Origin: Gracilibacillus kekensis
Lineage (GTDB): Bacteria > Bacillota > Bacilli > Bacillales > Amphibacillaceae
NCBI RefSeq assembly: GCF_900143085.1
Contig: NZ_FRCZ01000001.1
Location: 124,001-188,000 of the forward strand
DNA: 64,000 nt
Reading direction: 5' to 3'
A model generated the notes under the pieces. The model worked only from the letters and a program-made list of their open reading frames with translations, did no database searches and was not told where the DNA came from. Shown one piece after another: positions 17,587-25,212 of the stretch (its first letter is position 1; each line of letters begins with the position of its first letter). The position numbers and the translations under genes were made by a program.

Positions 17587-18798
17587 TTAATTATTTTCTG
17601 CCTTATCGTATACATTTTCCTCTTCAACTCTTTGATTAACGAATTTTTTCTTGTAAATCATGCTTCTCCACAACCATTCAAGTGGCCCTCTTTTATACTT
17701 TTGCAACCAAAGATGGCTTAACATGATTTGAACCGCAAATACAATTATCCCTATTAAAAGCGTTTGAAACGGTGATAACTTCCCGTATAGTCCCATACCA
17801 ATCGAATAGAATATGAAGATCCCGATGATCGATTGCAATATATAATTGGATAATGCCAGTTTCCCTACAGAACCAATCAGTTGGAACAAACCGGTCAATT
17901 TAGGATACAGGAACGTAATGGTTATCACATAAAATACGGCAGAGGCACTTCCACCTATCGCATCCTGAAGCGTAGAGAACCAGTAAGGATTCCCAAACAA
18001 ATATGGTCCCGCTTTGAATAACAGAAACAAAATGAAAGAAATTATCCAGATTTTATGTAATGTTTTATAATGTTCCTTCACATTGTGCAACCATTTCTTT
18101 CTTGCAAAGATCATCCCAATTAAAAACATAGGTAATATATTAAAGATTACAAAAATAAAATTCAATAAGCTATTGCTATATAGCCAGTCATTGACATTCT
18201 GCCCTATAATCTCTCCCCAGGTCCCATTGCCGTAATGTTGATAAGAAGCCTCGATCGCAGCCATATTTGCAAGGTTACTAATATCTTCTAATAGACTTGC
18301 TAAATATAAGAGACCAGAGAACATTAAACTAGGAATCAATAACAAACATAAACTCCAAACAAACAAAGTGACATTTTTACTTTTCACAAACAAGAGTAAC
18401 AATAAAGCAATGATCCCATATGTAAATAATATATCTCCATACCAGATCAATAACCCATGGATTAACCCAAATATAATCAACAATATAGAACGGCGAACTG
18501 CTACTTTTCTGGGAGAAGCCACATTTCTGGATTTTAAATTCTCCAAAATAATCTGCATGCCGAACCCAAATAAAAATGAAAATAACGTATAGAAACTAGC
18601 TTGAAAGAATATATCAAGAATCGCTTGCCATATACCTGGTTCTTCAGTGCCCCAATAATTATTCATATTTCCGTATAAAAAATATGGTCCATGAAACGAT
18701 GGTAAATTCACTAAAAATATTCCTAAAATTGCAAATCCTCTTGCCGTATCAATCCATGGCAAGCGTTTAGAATCTGTTAATGGTGCTGCTTGGTTCAT
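17587..18798 (-). CDS. DUF418 domain-containing membrane protein
   Basis: 403 residues with about ten membrane segments. N-terminal signature RLPWIDTARGFAILGIFLVN (DUF418 leader of the acyltransferase-3-like group), FSFLFGFGMQII, GILIWYGDIL region (HGLLIWYGDILFTYG) and C-terminal QRGPLEWLWR-like KYKRGPLEWLWRSM. Homologues such as YeiB/YxaH have no proven function. Lone gene, divergent from gerPA; the 3' end lies 144 bases from yisL. Confidence 0.88.
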   Translation of the reverse strand: MNQAAPLTDSKRLPWIDTARGFAILGIFLVNLPSFHGPYFLYGNMNNYWGTEEPGIWQAILDIFFQASFYTLFSFLFGFGMQIILENLKSRNVASPRKVAVRRSILLIIFGLIHGLLIWYGDILFTYGIIALLLLLFVKSKNVTLFVWSLCLLLIPSLMFSGLLYLASLLEDISNLANMAAIEASYQHYGNGTWGEIIGQNVNDWLYSNSLLNFIFVIFNILPMFLIGMIFARKKWLHNVKEHYKTLHKIWIISFILFLLFKAGPYLFGNPYWFSTLQDAIGGSASAVFYVITITFLYPKLTGLFQLIGSVGKLALSNYILQSIIGIFIFYSIGMGLYGKLSPFQTLLIGIIVFAVQIMLSHLWLQKYKRGPLEWLWRSMIYKKKFVNQRVEEENVYDKAENN

Positions 18799-18904
18799 TA
18801 TTTATTCACTCCTATTTATTCTTTCTGTCTGCATTTATTTTATCTTAACAAGAAGATGGAAACTAGTAATATTTGAAAATATTTATAAATATTAGTTACT
18901 TTTC

Positions 18905-18930
18905 ACAAACTTACCGTTTATTCATAAAAT
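18905..18930 (+). promoter_or_regulatory. Sigma-K-like promoter of the gerP operon
   Basis: AC at 18905-18906, 16 bases, then CATAAAAT at 18923-18930, fitting the sigma-K pattern (AC-N16-CATANNNT). The gerP operon of B. subtilis is sigma-K dependent, which fits a late mother-cell promoter. Confidence 0.6.
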
Positions 18931-18991
18931 GGATACAGAGATGATGTAATAACTGGTAATCGGTAACACAATGAATGTTAGGATGATGCGT

Positions 18992-19210
18992 ATGCCAGCT
19001 ATTGTAGGAGCAGTAAAAGTGATTAACATTGGTTCTTCTAGCATATTTCACATTGGAGATGTCTATAAAATTCAACCATACACCCAAGCTAAAACGTTTG
19101 CTGGTGGAGGATCATTTAATACCGGTGACGGAATTCGCGTCCATTTAGAGAATGCACAAACTACGATGGTTGATGATGATCAATTTGACCAAAATATTTC
19201 TGGATTATAG
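18992..19210 (+). CDS. gerPA: Spore germination protein GerPA
   Basis: 72 residues beginning MPAIVGAVKVINIGSSS and ending with an acidic tail; HIGDVYKIQP, AKTFAGGGSFNTGDG are typical GerPA/GerPF segments. GerP proteins are in the spore coat and allow nutrient germinants to reach their receptors. The frame opens at 18971, but AGGATGATG precedes ATG 18992, which gives the family-length protein. First gene of the six-gene operon, behind a sigma-K-like promoter. Confidence 0.9.
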   Translation: MPAIVGAVKVINIGSSSIFHIGDVYKIQPYTQAKTFAGGGSFNTGDGIRVHLENAQTTMVDDDQFDQNISGL

Positions 19211-19221
19211 TAGGTGATTTA

Positions 19222-19425
19222 ATGCACATTACCATCAATCAATCGATTTATATCCATTTCTTAAAAGTAGGGAGTATTAATAACTCCTCCGTTCTACAAA
19301 TAGGGAGTACTGGGAAGATGCAGGCACTTTCTCAGTTGTATAACACAGGGGGCTATGAAACGACTGCAGAAGAAGCTACACCACAAGAAATTCCAGAACC
19401 CATGGTACCCTTATCGCCTTTTTAA
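19222..19425 (+). CDS. gerPB: Spore germination protein GerPB
   Basis: 67-residue coat protein: MHITINQSIYIHFLKVGSI, then the paired motif SSVLQIGSTGKMQALSQLYN shared by GerPB, D and E. The C-terminus is short and Pro/Glu-rich. It is 11 bases after gerPA with TAGGTGATTTA as ribosome binding site. Role inferred from the operon: spore-coat permeability for germinants. Confidence 0.88.
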   Translation: MHITINQSIYIHFLKVGSINNSSVLQIGSTGKMQALSQLYNTGGYETTAEEATPQEIPEPMVPLSPF

Positions 19426-19453
19426 AATGAATGTCTCAAAGGAGTGATACACG

Positions 19454-19987
19454 TTGGATTATCAAATGATGGCCTTTTATATCCACCAACTCCAACAACA
19501 TATCCACCAATTGAATGAGCAGATTAACTCCTTAGAGAACCGAATTCACCAATTGGAACAACAAACGTCACCAAAAACAACGATTGAAAAACTAGAATAT
19601 CATTTCGACCAATTAAAAATTGAACGATTAGATGGAACACTGCATATTGGGGTAACACCAGAAGATTTAAATAATATCGATGAATTTTCTGTACCAGGAG
19701 CTTCATCTCCTCAAGTGCAGTCCTCAATCCATCAAATATTAGATCAACATATTGAACAAGAAATCCCTCCTTACATGGAACAATTAGAGCAACACTATAA
19801 CTATCCGTTAGAACCTGCTTATCGTAAAACATTGCTAGATGACTTAAAGAACCAACTTTCAAGCCGTATTGCTTATTACCAAAACGCAAACGTACCACCT
19901 GATCAGCTTCAAGAACATATATTATCAAACGTTAAAAATGAATTACAATTAGGGTTAAAAAAATGGTTTGAAAATAATAAAAAATGA
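19454..19987 (+). CDS. gerPC: Spore germination protein GerPC
   Basis: 177 residues; N-terminal coiled coil rich in Gln and His (HQLQQHIHQLNEQINSLENR) and a conserved middle (LEYHFDQLKIERLDGTLHIG), then a helical C-terminus (LKNELQ.LGLKKWFE type). Starts with TTG nine bases after AAAGGAG. GerPC is the larger soluble member of the operon and is thought to act in localisation of the others in the inner coat. Confidence 0.9.
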   Translation: MDYQMMAFYIHQLQQHIHQLNEQINSLENRIHQLEQQTSPKTTIEKLEYHFDQLKIERLDGTLHIGVTPEDLNNIDEFSVPGASSPQVQSSIHQILDQHIEQEIPPYMEQLEQHYNYPLEPAYRKTLLDDLKNQLSSRIAYYQNANVPPDQLQEHILSNVKNELQLGLKKWFENNKK

Positions 19988-20003
19988 GAGTTATCAGGAA
20001 GTT

Positions 20004-20054
20004 AGCGTCCATTTTATAGGTTCAGAACTTTTCGAATAAGGTACTATGGACGCT
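20004..20054. other. Stem-loop between gerPC and gerPD
   Basis: AGCGTCCAT (20004-20012) pairs with ATGGACGCT (20046-20054) over a 33-base loop; no T-run follows. It sits in the only gap larger than 30 bases inside the operon. The left flank TCAGGAAGTTAGC recurs at 40362 (reverse). Confidence 0.55.
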
Positions 20055-20082
20055 TGCGCCGTTAAAAAAGGAGTAAATAACA

Positions 20083-20286
20083 ATGCATTATGAAGTTCAT
20101 AATTGGAATTTAGGAGTGGGACACGTATCCATTATTGGTGTCTCTGGTTCCTCTCTTTTTCTTGTAGGGGATAGTCACGAAATTAATCTTGCCGCCTTAT
20201 TCGATACACCGCCTGAATCATACATTGTCGGCATAGATACCTTAAAAAACCCTGGTGAGGATATCAATGGAATTCAGAACGACTAA
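20083..20286 (+). CDS. gerPD: Spore germination protein GerPD
   Basis: 67 residues: NWNLGVGHVSIIGVSGSSLF and LVGDSHEINLAALFDTPPES are GerPD hallmarks. ATG follows AAAAAGGAG. The stop lies inside the gerPE reading frame, overlapping its start by 20 bases. The C-terminal tail is slightly longer than in B. subtilis. Spore-coat germinant permeability factor by operon context. Confidence 0.9.
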   Translation: MHYEVHNWNLGVGHVSIIGVSGSSLFLVGDSHEINLAALFDTPPESYIVGIDTLKNPGEDINGIQND

Positions 20287-20650
20287 AGTAAAAGATATAA
20301 AGGTAAGTAGTTTAACGTATAGTTCGCTGTTACAGATCGGAGATGCTAAACAAATCGATTCCAAATTAGATGCACTTGCTGTCCAAAAAGAAGGCGGGGC
20401 AGATTCTGATAAAGGATTTGAATTAGAAAGATATCCAATTTTTGATACTACAATAAATCCTTTTCCAGATCCTGAAACGGTAGAAGGAATTCATTGTCAT
20501 CATCGAAAAGACATTTCGATTCCGACTATTGATGTGACAGCAATTTCGTCCTCTTCTATTGTACAATTAGGTAGTACAGACAGTATTCAATCCTTAGCTA
20601 GACAAAAACATATTCGAATCATTCAATCAGAGAATAAGGAAAGGTTGTGA
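20267..20650 (+). CDS. gerPE: Spore germination protein GerPE
   Basis: 127 residues beginning MEFRTTKVKDIKVSSLTYSS with the repeated motif SSLLQIGDAKQIDSK and again SSSIVQLGSTDSIQSLARQ near the end. GTG at 20255 is in frame but forms part of the ribosome binding site (GGTGAGG), so ATG 20267 is the start. It overlaps gerPD by 20 bases, indicating translational coupling. Confidence 0.9.
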   Translation: MEFRTTKVKDIKVSSLTYSSLLQIGDAKQIDSKLDALAVQKEGGADSDKGFELERYPIFDTTINPFPDPETVEGIHCHHRKDISIPTIDVTAISSSSIVQLGSTDSIQSLARQKHIRIIQSENKERL

Positions 20651-20656
20651 AAATAC

Positions 20657-20875
20657 ATGCCTTCAATTGTTGGTCCAATTAAAATAAATAGTGTTGGCGG
20701 TGGTGTCATTAACTTTGGCGATAGTTTCTATTTATCTCCAAAAAGTGCATCAAAAACCGCCTCAGGTGCAGGTGCTAATAATAATGGTGACTTTTCTAAT
20801 ACAAATACCGGTTTTAATATAACAAATACCATCGATCCAGACGCCGTAGACCAAGTAATAGGTGGGAATGCATAA
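20657..20875 (+). CDS. gerPF: Spore germination protein GerPF
   Basis: 72 residues: MPSIVGPIKINSVGGGVINF, GDSFYLSPKSASKTASGAG, then an Asn/Thr-rich tail ending VIGGNA. Related to GerPA. It is 6 bases after gerPE and closes the operon; no classic terminator follows, and repeat copy A begins 30 bases on. Confidence 0.92.
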   Translation: MPSIVGPIKINSVGGGVINFGDSFYLSPKSASKTASGAGANNNGDFSNTNTGFNITNTIDPDAVDQVIGGNA

Positions 20876-20904
20876 AGACTGGGTCGAAAAAAGTCATCCT
20901 ATTT

Positions 20905-21110
20905 CTTGAACAATAAAAGGATTATACGACATAACTCTGGTAGCAATTTTGAAAAGGTCTATGTGCGTGGTAACCGCTTCGGCTTGCCCACTTCCCTTTC
21001 CGTAGGGTTTTCCCTTCAGCTAACTTTTCCAAGCAAAAACCGCATGGAAAAGTGGATCTTCAGAAAAAACGATCCCACAGGAGTGGAAGTGGCCGCCTAC
21101 GCTGAATGAC
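20905..21110 (+). repeat. Dispersed hairpin repeat, copy A (forward orientation)
   Basis: Begins AAAAGGATTATACGACATAA, contains GCCCACTTCCCTTTCC, CTTCAGCTAACTTTTCC, TGGAAAAGTGGATCTTCAG and GGAGTGGAAGTGGCCGCCTA. Arms pair (GCCCACTTCC with GGAAGTGGCC; CTTTTCCA with TGGAAAAG). An open frame across it is a by-product of the repeat. Confidence 0.75.
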
Positions 21111-21254
21111 TCTCTACAAATATTGCAAATGCTAATATTTTCGATGGTTACACTCAGGCATTAGACCAGCTTAGATAACAATTGTGAGTAATTTAACGAC
21201 AAATCGATAGGAAATTGTGAATATGGTGGCCTACGTGATTATTGTTGCTTGAGT

Positions 21255-21470
21255 TGTAGAGTATTAAAAAGCGCAGGCGTCCGTTTCCACTCCTGCGGGA
21301 AGTTTTTATCCGAAGATCCACTTTGGTAAGTGGTCTTTGCTTGCCAAAGTTAGCTGAGGAGAAAAACCCGCGGAAAGGGAAACGGACAAGCCGGAGCGGT
21401 TGCAAGGCGCATATAATATCTCATAATTACCCTTACCATTTTGTCGCATAATCCTCCTAATATGTATAAA
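21255..21470 (-). repeat. Dispersed hairpin repeat, copy B (reverse orientation)
   Basis: Most complete copy: GTCCGTTTCC (from about 21269) pairs with GGAAACGGAC, CTGCGGGAAGTTTTT with AAAAACCCGCGG and CTTTGG with CCAAAG, then GCCGGAGCGG and a right part matching the left part of copy A in reverse. Faces copy A across about 145 bases. Confidence 0.75.
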
Positions 21471-21503
21471 TCCAAACGACAGCTGTTCAACGTCGTTTGG
21501 ATT
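21469..21503 (-). terminator. Terminator of addBA
   Basis: 12-bp stem AATCCAAACGAC / GTCGTTTGGATT with an 11-base loop, 25 bases after the addA stop. Adjoins repeat copy B. Confidence 0.75.
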
Positions 21504-21528
21504 AGATATTTTTGTCACTTATTCTATG

Positions 21529-24500
21529 CTAGGCTTTCACCAACAACCCTTTGTCAAAGAAATATAAATATTTTTCAACGACGGGTTGTCTCCAAATTTG
21601 TTCTAGTGCTTTGGCATACAAATCGATTTGAATCTGGTAACGATTTTTCAATTTTTCTTTCGTTTGTGAAGAGATCTCTTCTTGAATCTGATCGGTTTTA
21701 TAATCTAATAATATCCACCCTTCATCCGTCTGAATCACACAGTCAATCACACCCTGCAAAAAGATGCGTTCTTGATCTTCTTCATTCCAATTTGGATAAA
21801 CTTCTCCAGCAGGCAATGTTAAACTAAACGGAATCTCTCTTTCCACATGTTCCGCTTCAACTACTTGCTTGCCAATCTCTGTTTCGAAAAAGGCAAGAAT
21901 TGCTTCAGTATCGATTACTGCTGCTTCATCTGCTGTGATTATTTCCTCTGCTTCCAATTTTGAAATGAATTCTGTTAACCTCATTTCGTTCCATTCTTCA
22001 GCTAACGGTAGATGTTGCATGACAGTATGCATGGCAGTACCAATTTCCGCTCGGGTTAATTTTTGTTCTGTTTGCATAAATCGTGGCCGTTTTCTTATCG
22101 GAGCTCGAAATGGTTCAATTATTTGCTGGTCACTATAACTATCTTTGACCTCATGCTGACGTTTCATTTCGGTAACCGTTTGTTTCGCTCGAAAATGAAT
22201 CGAATCTTGATATGGGTACTGGAATTCTAAATGATTCTCTACTTTTTCTTTCAAAGTCTCATCCTCTAAATGTAAACCTCGCCACTGGTGAATTGCTTGT
22301 TCTAATTCTTCGATTTGCTCGCGATTACTTTCATCAATTGACTGATAATCCCCTTGATGGACACGCTCCACTTTCCAAACCGAAACATCGTCTGTGATAG
22401 CTTCTGGGACTGCTACATCCTGATCACGTAACACATCACCTTTTTGATGACGAACCAAGCTGGCACCGACCCAATCTAAATAAGATAACGATTCTAAGCG
22501 ATAATAGGAAGGTAATACCCAATTCTGATGGGTTGTTATATTGGCCCACTTCTTCTTCTTTTTCTCTAAGGAACGAACCGTACCGACTAATACTACTTTT
22601 TCTTTCGCACGTGTTAGTGCAACATATAGGACACGCATTTCCTCTGCTAACATTTCGCGTTGCATTTCTTTTTTGATGCCATGATAAATCAATGTAGGAT
22701 ACATAATTCGTTTGACTGGATCAATGTATTTGGTGGCAAAACCTAATTCCTTGTGTAATAAGTATTTCGCTTTTAAATCTTGCTGATTAAATTGTTTGTC
22801 CATTGCTCCTACAATCACTAATGGGAATTCAAGTCCTTTACTTTTATGGATCGTCATAATCCTTACAACGTCCTCTTGTTCCCCTAGTGCTTTTGCTGCA
22901 CCTAAATCGTCACCTTTCTCTTCCATTCTTTCAATAAAACGCAAGAATCGGAATAAACCTCTAAAAGATGTAGATTCATAGCTTTTAGCCCGGTCATATA
23001 ATGCCCTTAAGTTTGCTTGCCGTTGACGCCCGCCAGGAATACCACCAACAAAATCGTAATAACCTGTTTCCTGGTATATTTCCCAGATCAACGTCGATAA
23101 GGCTCCTTGTCTTGCTTCTCTTCGCCAACGTTGCAATTGATCGAAAAAGCGTTGTAAAGTGTCTTCATTATTCGTTTTCAAATATTCTTTTAATGCTTCA
23201 TAGTAGCTCGCACCTTTTTTGGCTAAACGAATTTGTGCCAATTTGTCTTCATCTAACCCAACGATTGGAGATTTTAATACAGATGCAAGCGGAATATCCT
23301 GCCTCGGGTTATCGATTACTTTTAATAGACTAATCATTACCTGGATTTCAATCGCTGCTAAATAACCAGTCGAAAGCTCCGCATATACAGGTATCCCCTG
23401 TTTCTTAAATTCTTCCATAATCGTTGGTGCCCATGTCATCGAACGTAATAAAATCACGATGTCTCTGTATTCCACTTTTCTCGGCTGCCCAGTCTTCTTA
23501 TCCATGATTTCCGTTTCTGCAATCCAGCTTCGAATTTTCGTGGCATAGGCTCTTGCTTCTAATTGTGCTTTTTCTAAATCTTCTTCTTGTTCGAACTCTT
23601 CTTCCGGCTGATCATGTTCTTGCGTTTCCTGGTCAATAATCAGTAGTTCTGTATCAATATCCGGAAAAGGTACCTGCTCATAATCCTTATTACCATATAT
23701 TAATTCTGCATCCTGGTCATAATCAATATCTCCGACTTTTTGATCGAATAATTGTCTGAAAATATAATTGGCAGCCGTTAATACTTGTTCACGGCTACGG
23801 AAATTTCGTGCTAAATCGATCCGGTAACCTGGATCCTCTTCTAAGGCAAAACGTTTATATTTCTCAATAAACAGGGTAGGTTCTGCATGGCGGAAGCGGT
23901 ATATACTTTGCTTAACGTCCCCTACCATAAACATATTTCCTTCACCTTGCTGATTCGATACTAGTGATAGAATGGTTTCCTGGACAATATTCGTATCCTG
24001 ATACTCATCGACCATCACTTCGGTGAACTTATTCTGTAAGTCTAAAGCGACCGATGATGCTGTTTGAGTGTCTTTGTCTTGTAATAAAATATCTAACGCA
24101 AAATGCTCTAAATCAGCAAAATCAACTAAACCTTTGTCTTTTTTCGCCTCTTGATAACCTGCTTTAAACTGCTTAATCATTTTCGTTAATTGGTTGATCG
24201 TTGGATGAAGTTCCTGCATATCTTCAAGATGATTTGCTAAACTTCTGGTAAACCAATCTTTGGCAATATTGCCCCAGCGCTTTTTCACCTGATCTCTAAG
24301 TTCCTTCACTTGTTCTTTCTTGTCTTCTGAGCATTCTACCTTCTTACGAGATAAAGCTTTAAACTTCGCTTCTGCAAAAATAGTACGCGCTTCTTCCCAG
24401 GAGATTTGGATCGCACCTTTTGCCTGCTGGATCAATTCTTTATCAAGATCGAGTGCTTCTGCGTAATGATATGGACCATCACTTCCCCGCGTAACATCTA

Positions 24501-25212
24501 ATGCTTCTTCCGTTAATTTTTCCATAATATCTAACTGGTCTACTACTTCTTCTTTTAACAAACGCAGCCATGGTATATCATTTTCGTCTCTATCTCTATC
24601 GACTTGATAAATGCTCGCCATTTGTTCTAACCAATAATCCGGATTTGGATGCTGTATCGAAAACTCATACATTTTTAAAATCAGTGATTCTACTTCTAAA
24701 TCATTACGGTCATTGGAGAAACGATCGACAACAGAGAAAAATAGTGCCTGTTCCTCTTCATCTTCTTCACCATACCACTCTTCAAAAAGCTGCTCTAACA
24801 CATCTTGGCGAATCAAGTCCGCTTCAATACCGTCCGCGATTCGAAAGCTTGGATCAATATCAATTTGATACGCATACTTTCGCACTAAGTCCATGCAAAA
24901 GGCATGTAGCGTTGAAATGGAAGCATTTTGTAATAAGGATATTTGTTTTTTTAAATGAGTAGAAGTTGCATCGTTTGCCAATGCTTCCTCTAAAGCCTCG
25001 CCAACTCGATTACGCATTTCCTGTGCCGACGCATTTGTGAATGTTACGACTAGTAATGTGTCAATATCGATTGGATGCTCTTTATTGATTAGCTTCTGGA
25101 TGATCCGTTCGACAAGTACCGCCGTTTTTCCTGAACCTGCCGCTGCTGCTACTAATATATTTTTGCCTGACTGGTAAATTGCATCTTCTTGTTCTTTCGT
25201 CCATTGCGGCAT
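21529..25212 (-). CDS. addA: Helicase-nuclease subunit AddA
   Basis: 1227-residue UvrD-type helicase with C-terminal nuclease, acting with AddB in double-strand-break resection and Chi-dependent recombination. Visible motifs: Walker A AAAAGSGKTAVLVERI near residue 20, motif Ia TFTNASAQEMR, Walker B VDEYQDTN near 400, YRFRHAEP, IHKSKGLEF and VALTRAKEKV; the nuclease motif is LLDYKTDQ near 1180. The start ATG overlaps the addB stop by one base (TAATG). Length and motifs are normal. Usual downstream partners sbcD-sbcC are absent: a terminator and repeats follow. Confidence 0.96.
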   Translation of the reverse strand: MPQWTKEQEDAIYQSGKNILVAAAAGSGKTAVLVERIIQKLINKEHPIDIDTLLVVTFTNASAQEMRNRVGEALEEALANDATSTHLKKQISLLQNASISTLHAFCMDLVRKYAYQIDIDPSFRIADGIEADLIRQDVLEQLFEEWYGEEDEEEQALFFSVVDRFSNDRNDLEVESLILKMYEFSIQHPNPDYWLEQMASIYQVDRDRDENDIPWLRLLKEEVVDQLDIMEKLTEEALDVTRGSDGPYHYAEALDLDKELIQQAKGAIQISWEEARTIFAEAKFKALSRKKVECSEDKKEQVKELRDQVKKRWGNIAKDWFTRSLANHLEDMQELHPTINQLTKMIKQFKAGYQEAKKDKGLVDFADLEHFALDILLQDKDTQTASSVALDLQNKFTEVMVDEYQDTNIVQETILSLVSNQQGEGNMFMVGDVKQSIYRFRHAEPTLFIEKYKRFALEEDPGYRIDLARNFRSREQVLTAANYIFRQLFDQKVGDIDYDQDAELIYGNKDYEQVPFPDIDTELLIIDQETQEHDQPEEEFEQEEDLEKAQLEARAYATKIRSWIAETEIMDKKTGQPRKVEYRDIVILLRSMTWAPTIMEEFKKQGIPVYAELSTGYLAAIEIQVMISLLKVIDNPRQDIPLASVLKSPIVGLDEDKLAQIRLAKKGASYYEALKEYLKTNNEDTLQRFFDQLQRWRREARQGALSTLIWEIYQETGYYDFVGGIPGGRQRQANLRALYDRAKSYESTSFRGLFRFLRFIERMEEKGDDLGAAKALGEQEDVVRIMTIHKSKGLEFPLVIVGAMDKQFNQQDLKAKYLLHKELGFATKYIDPVKRIMYPTLIYHGIKKEMQREMLAEEMRVLYVALTRAKEKVVLVGTVRSLEKKKKKWANITTHQNWVLPSYYRLESLSYLDWVGASLVRHQKGDVLRDQDVAVPEAITDDVSVWKVERVHQGDYQSIDESNREQIEELEQAIHQWRGLHLEDETLKEKVENHLEFQYPYQDSIHFRAKQTVTEMKRQHEVKDSYSDQQIIEPFRAPIRKRPRFMQTEQKLTRAEIGTAMHTVMQHLPLAEEWNEMRLTEFISKLEAEEIITADEAAVIDTEAILAFFETEIGKQVVEAEHVEREIPFSLTLPAGEVYPNWNEEDQERIFLQGVIDCVIQTDEGWILLDYKTDQIQEEISSQTKEKLKNRYQIQIDLYAKALEQIWRQPVVEKYLYFFDKGLLVKA

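Noticed and set aside
20906-21518. Open frames of about 70 residues on both strands between gerPF and addA
   Set aside because: They lie fully inside the long hairpin repeats A and B and correspond to each other as translated repeat; no ribosome binding sites.
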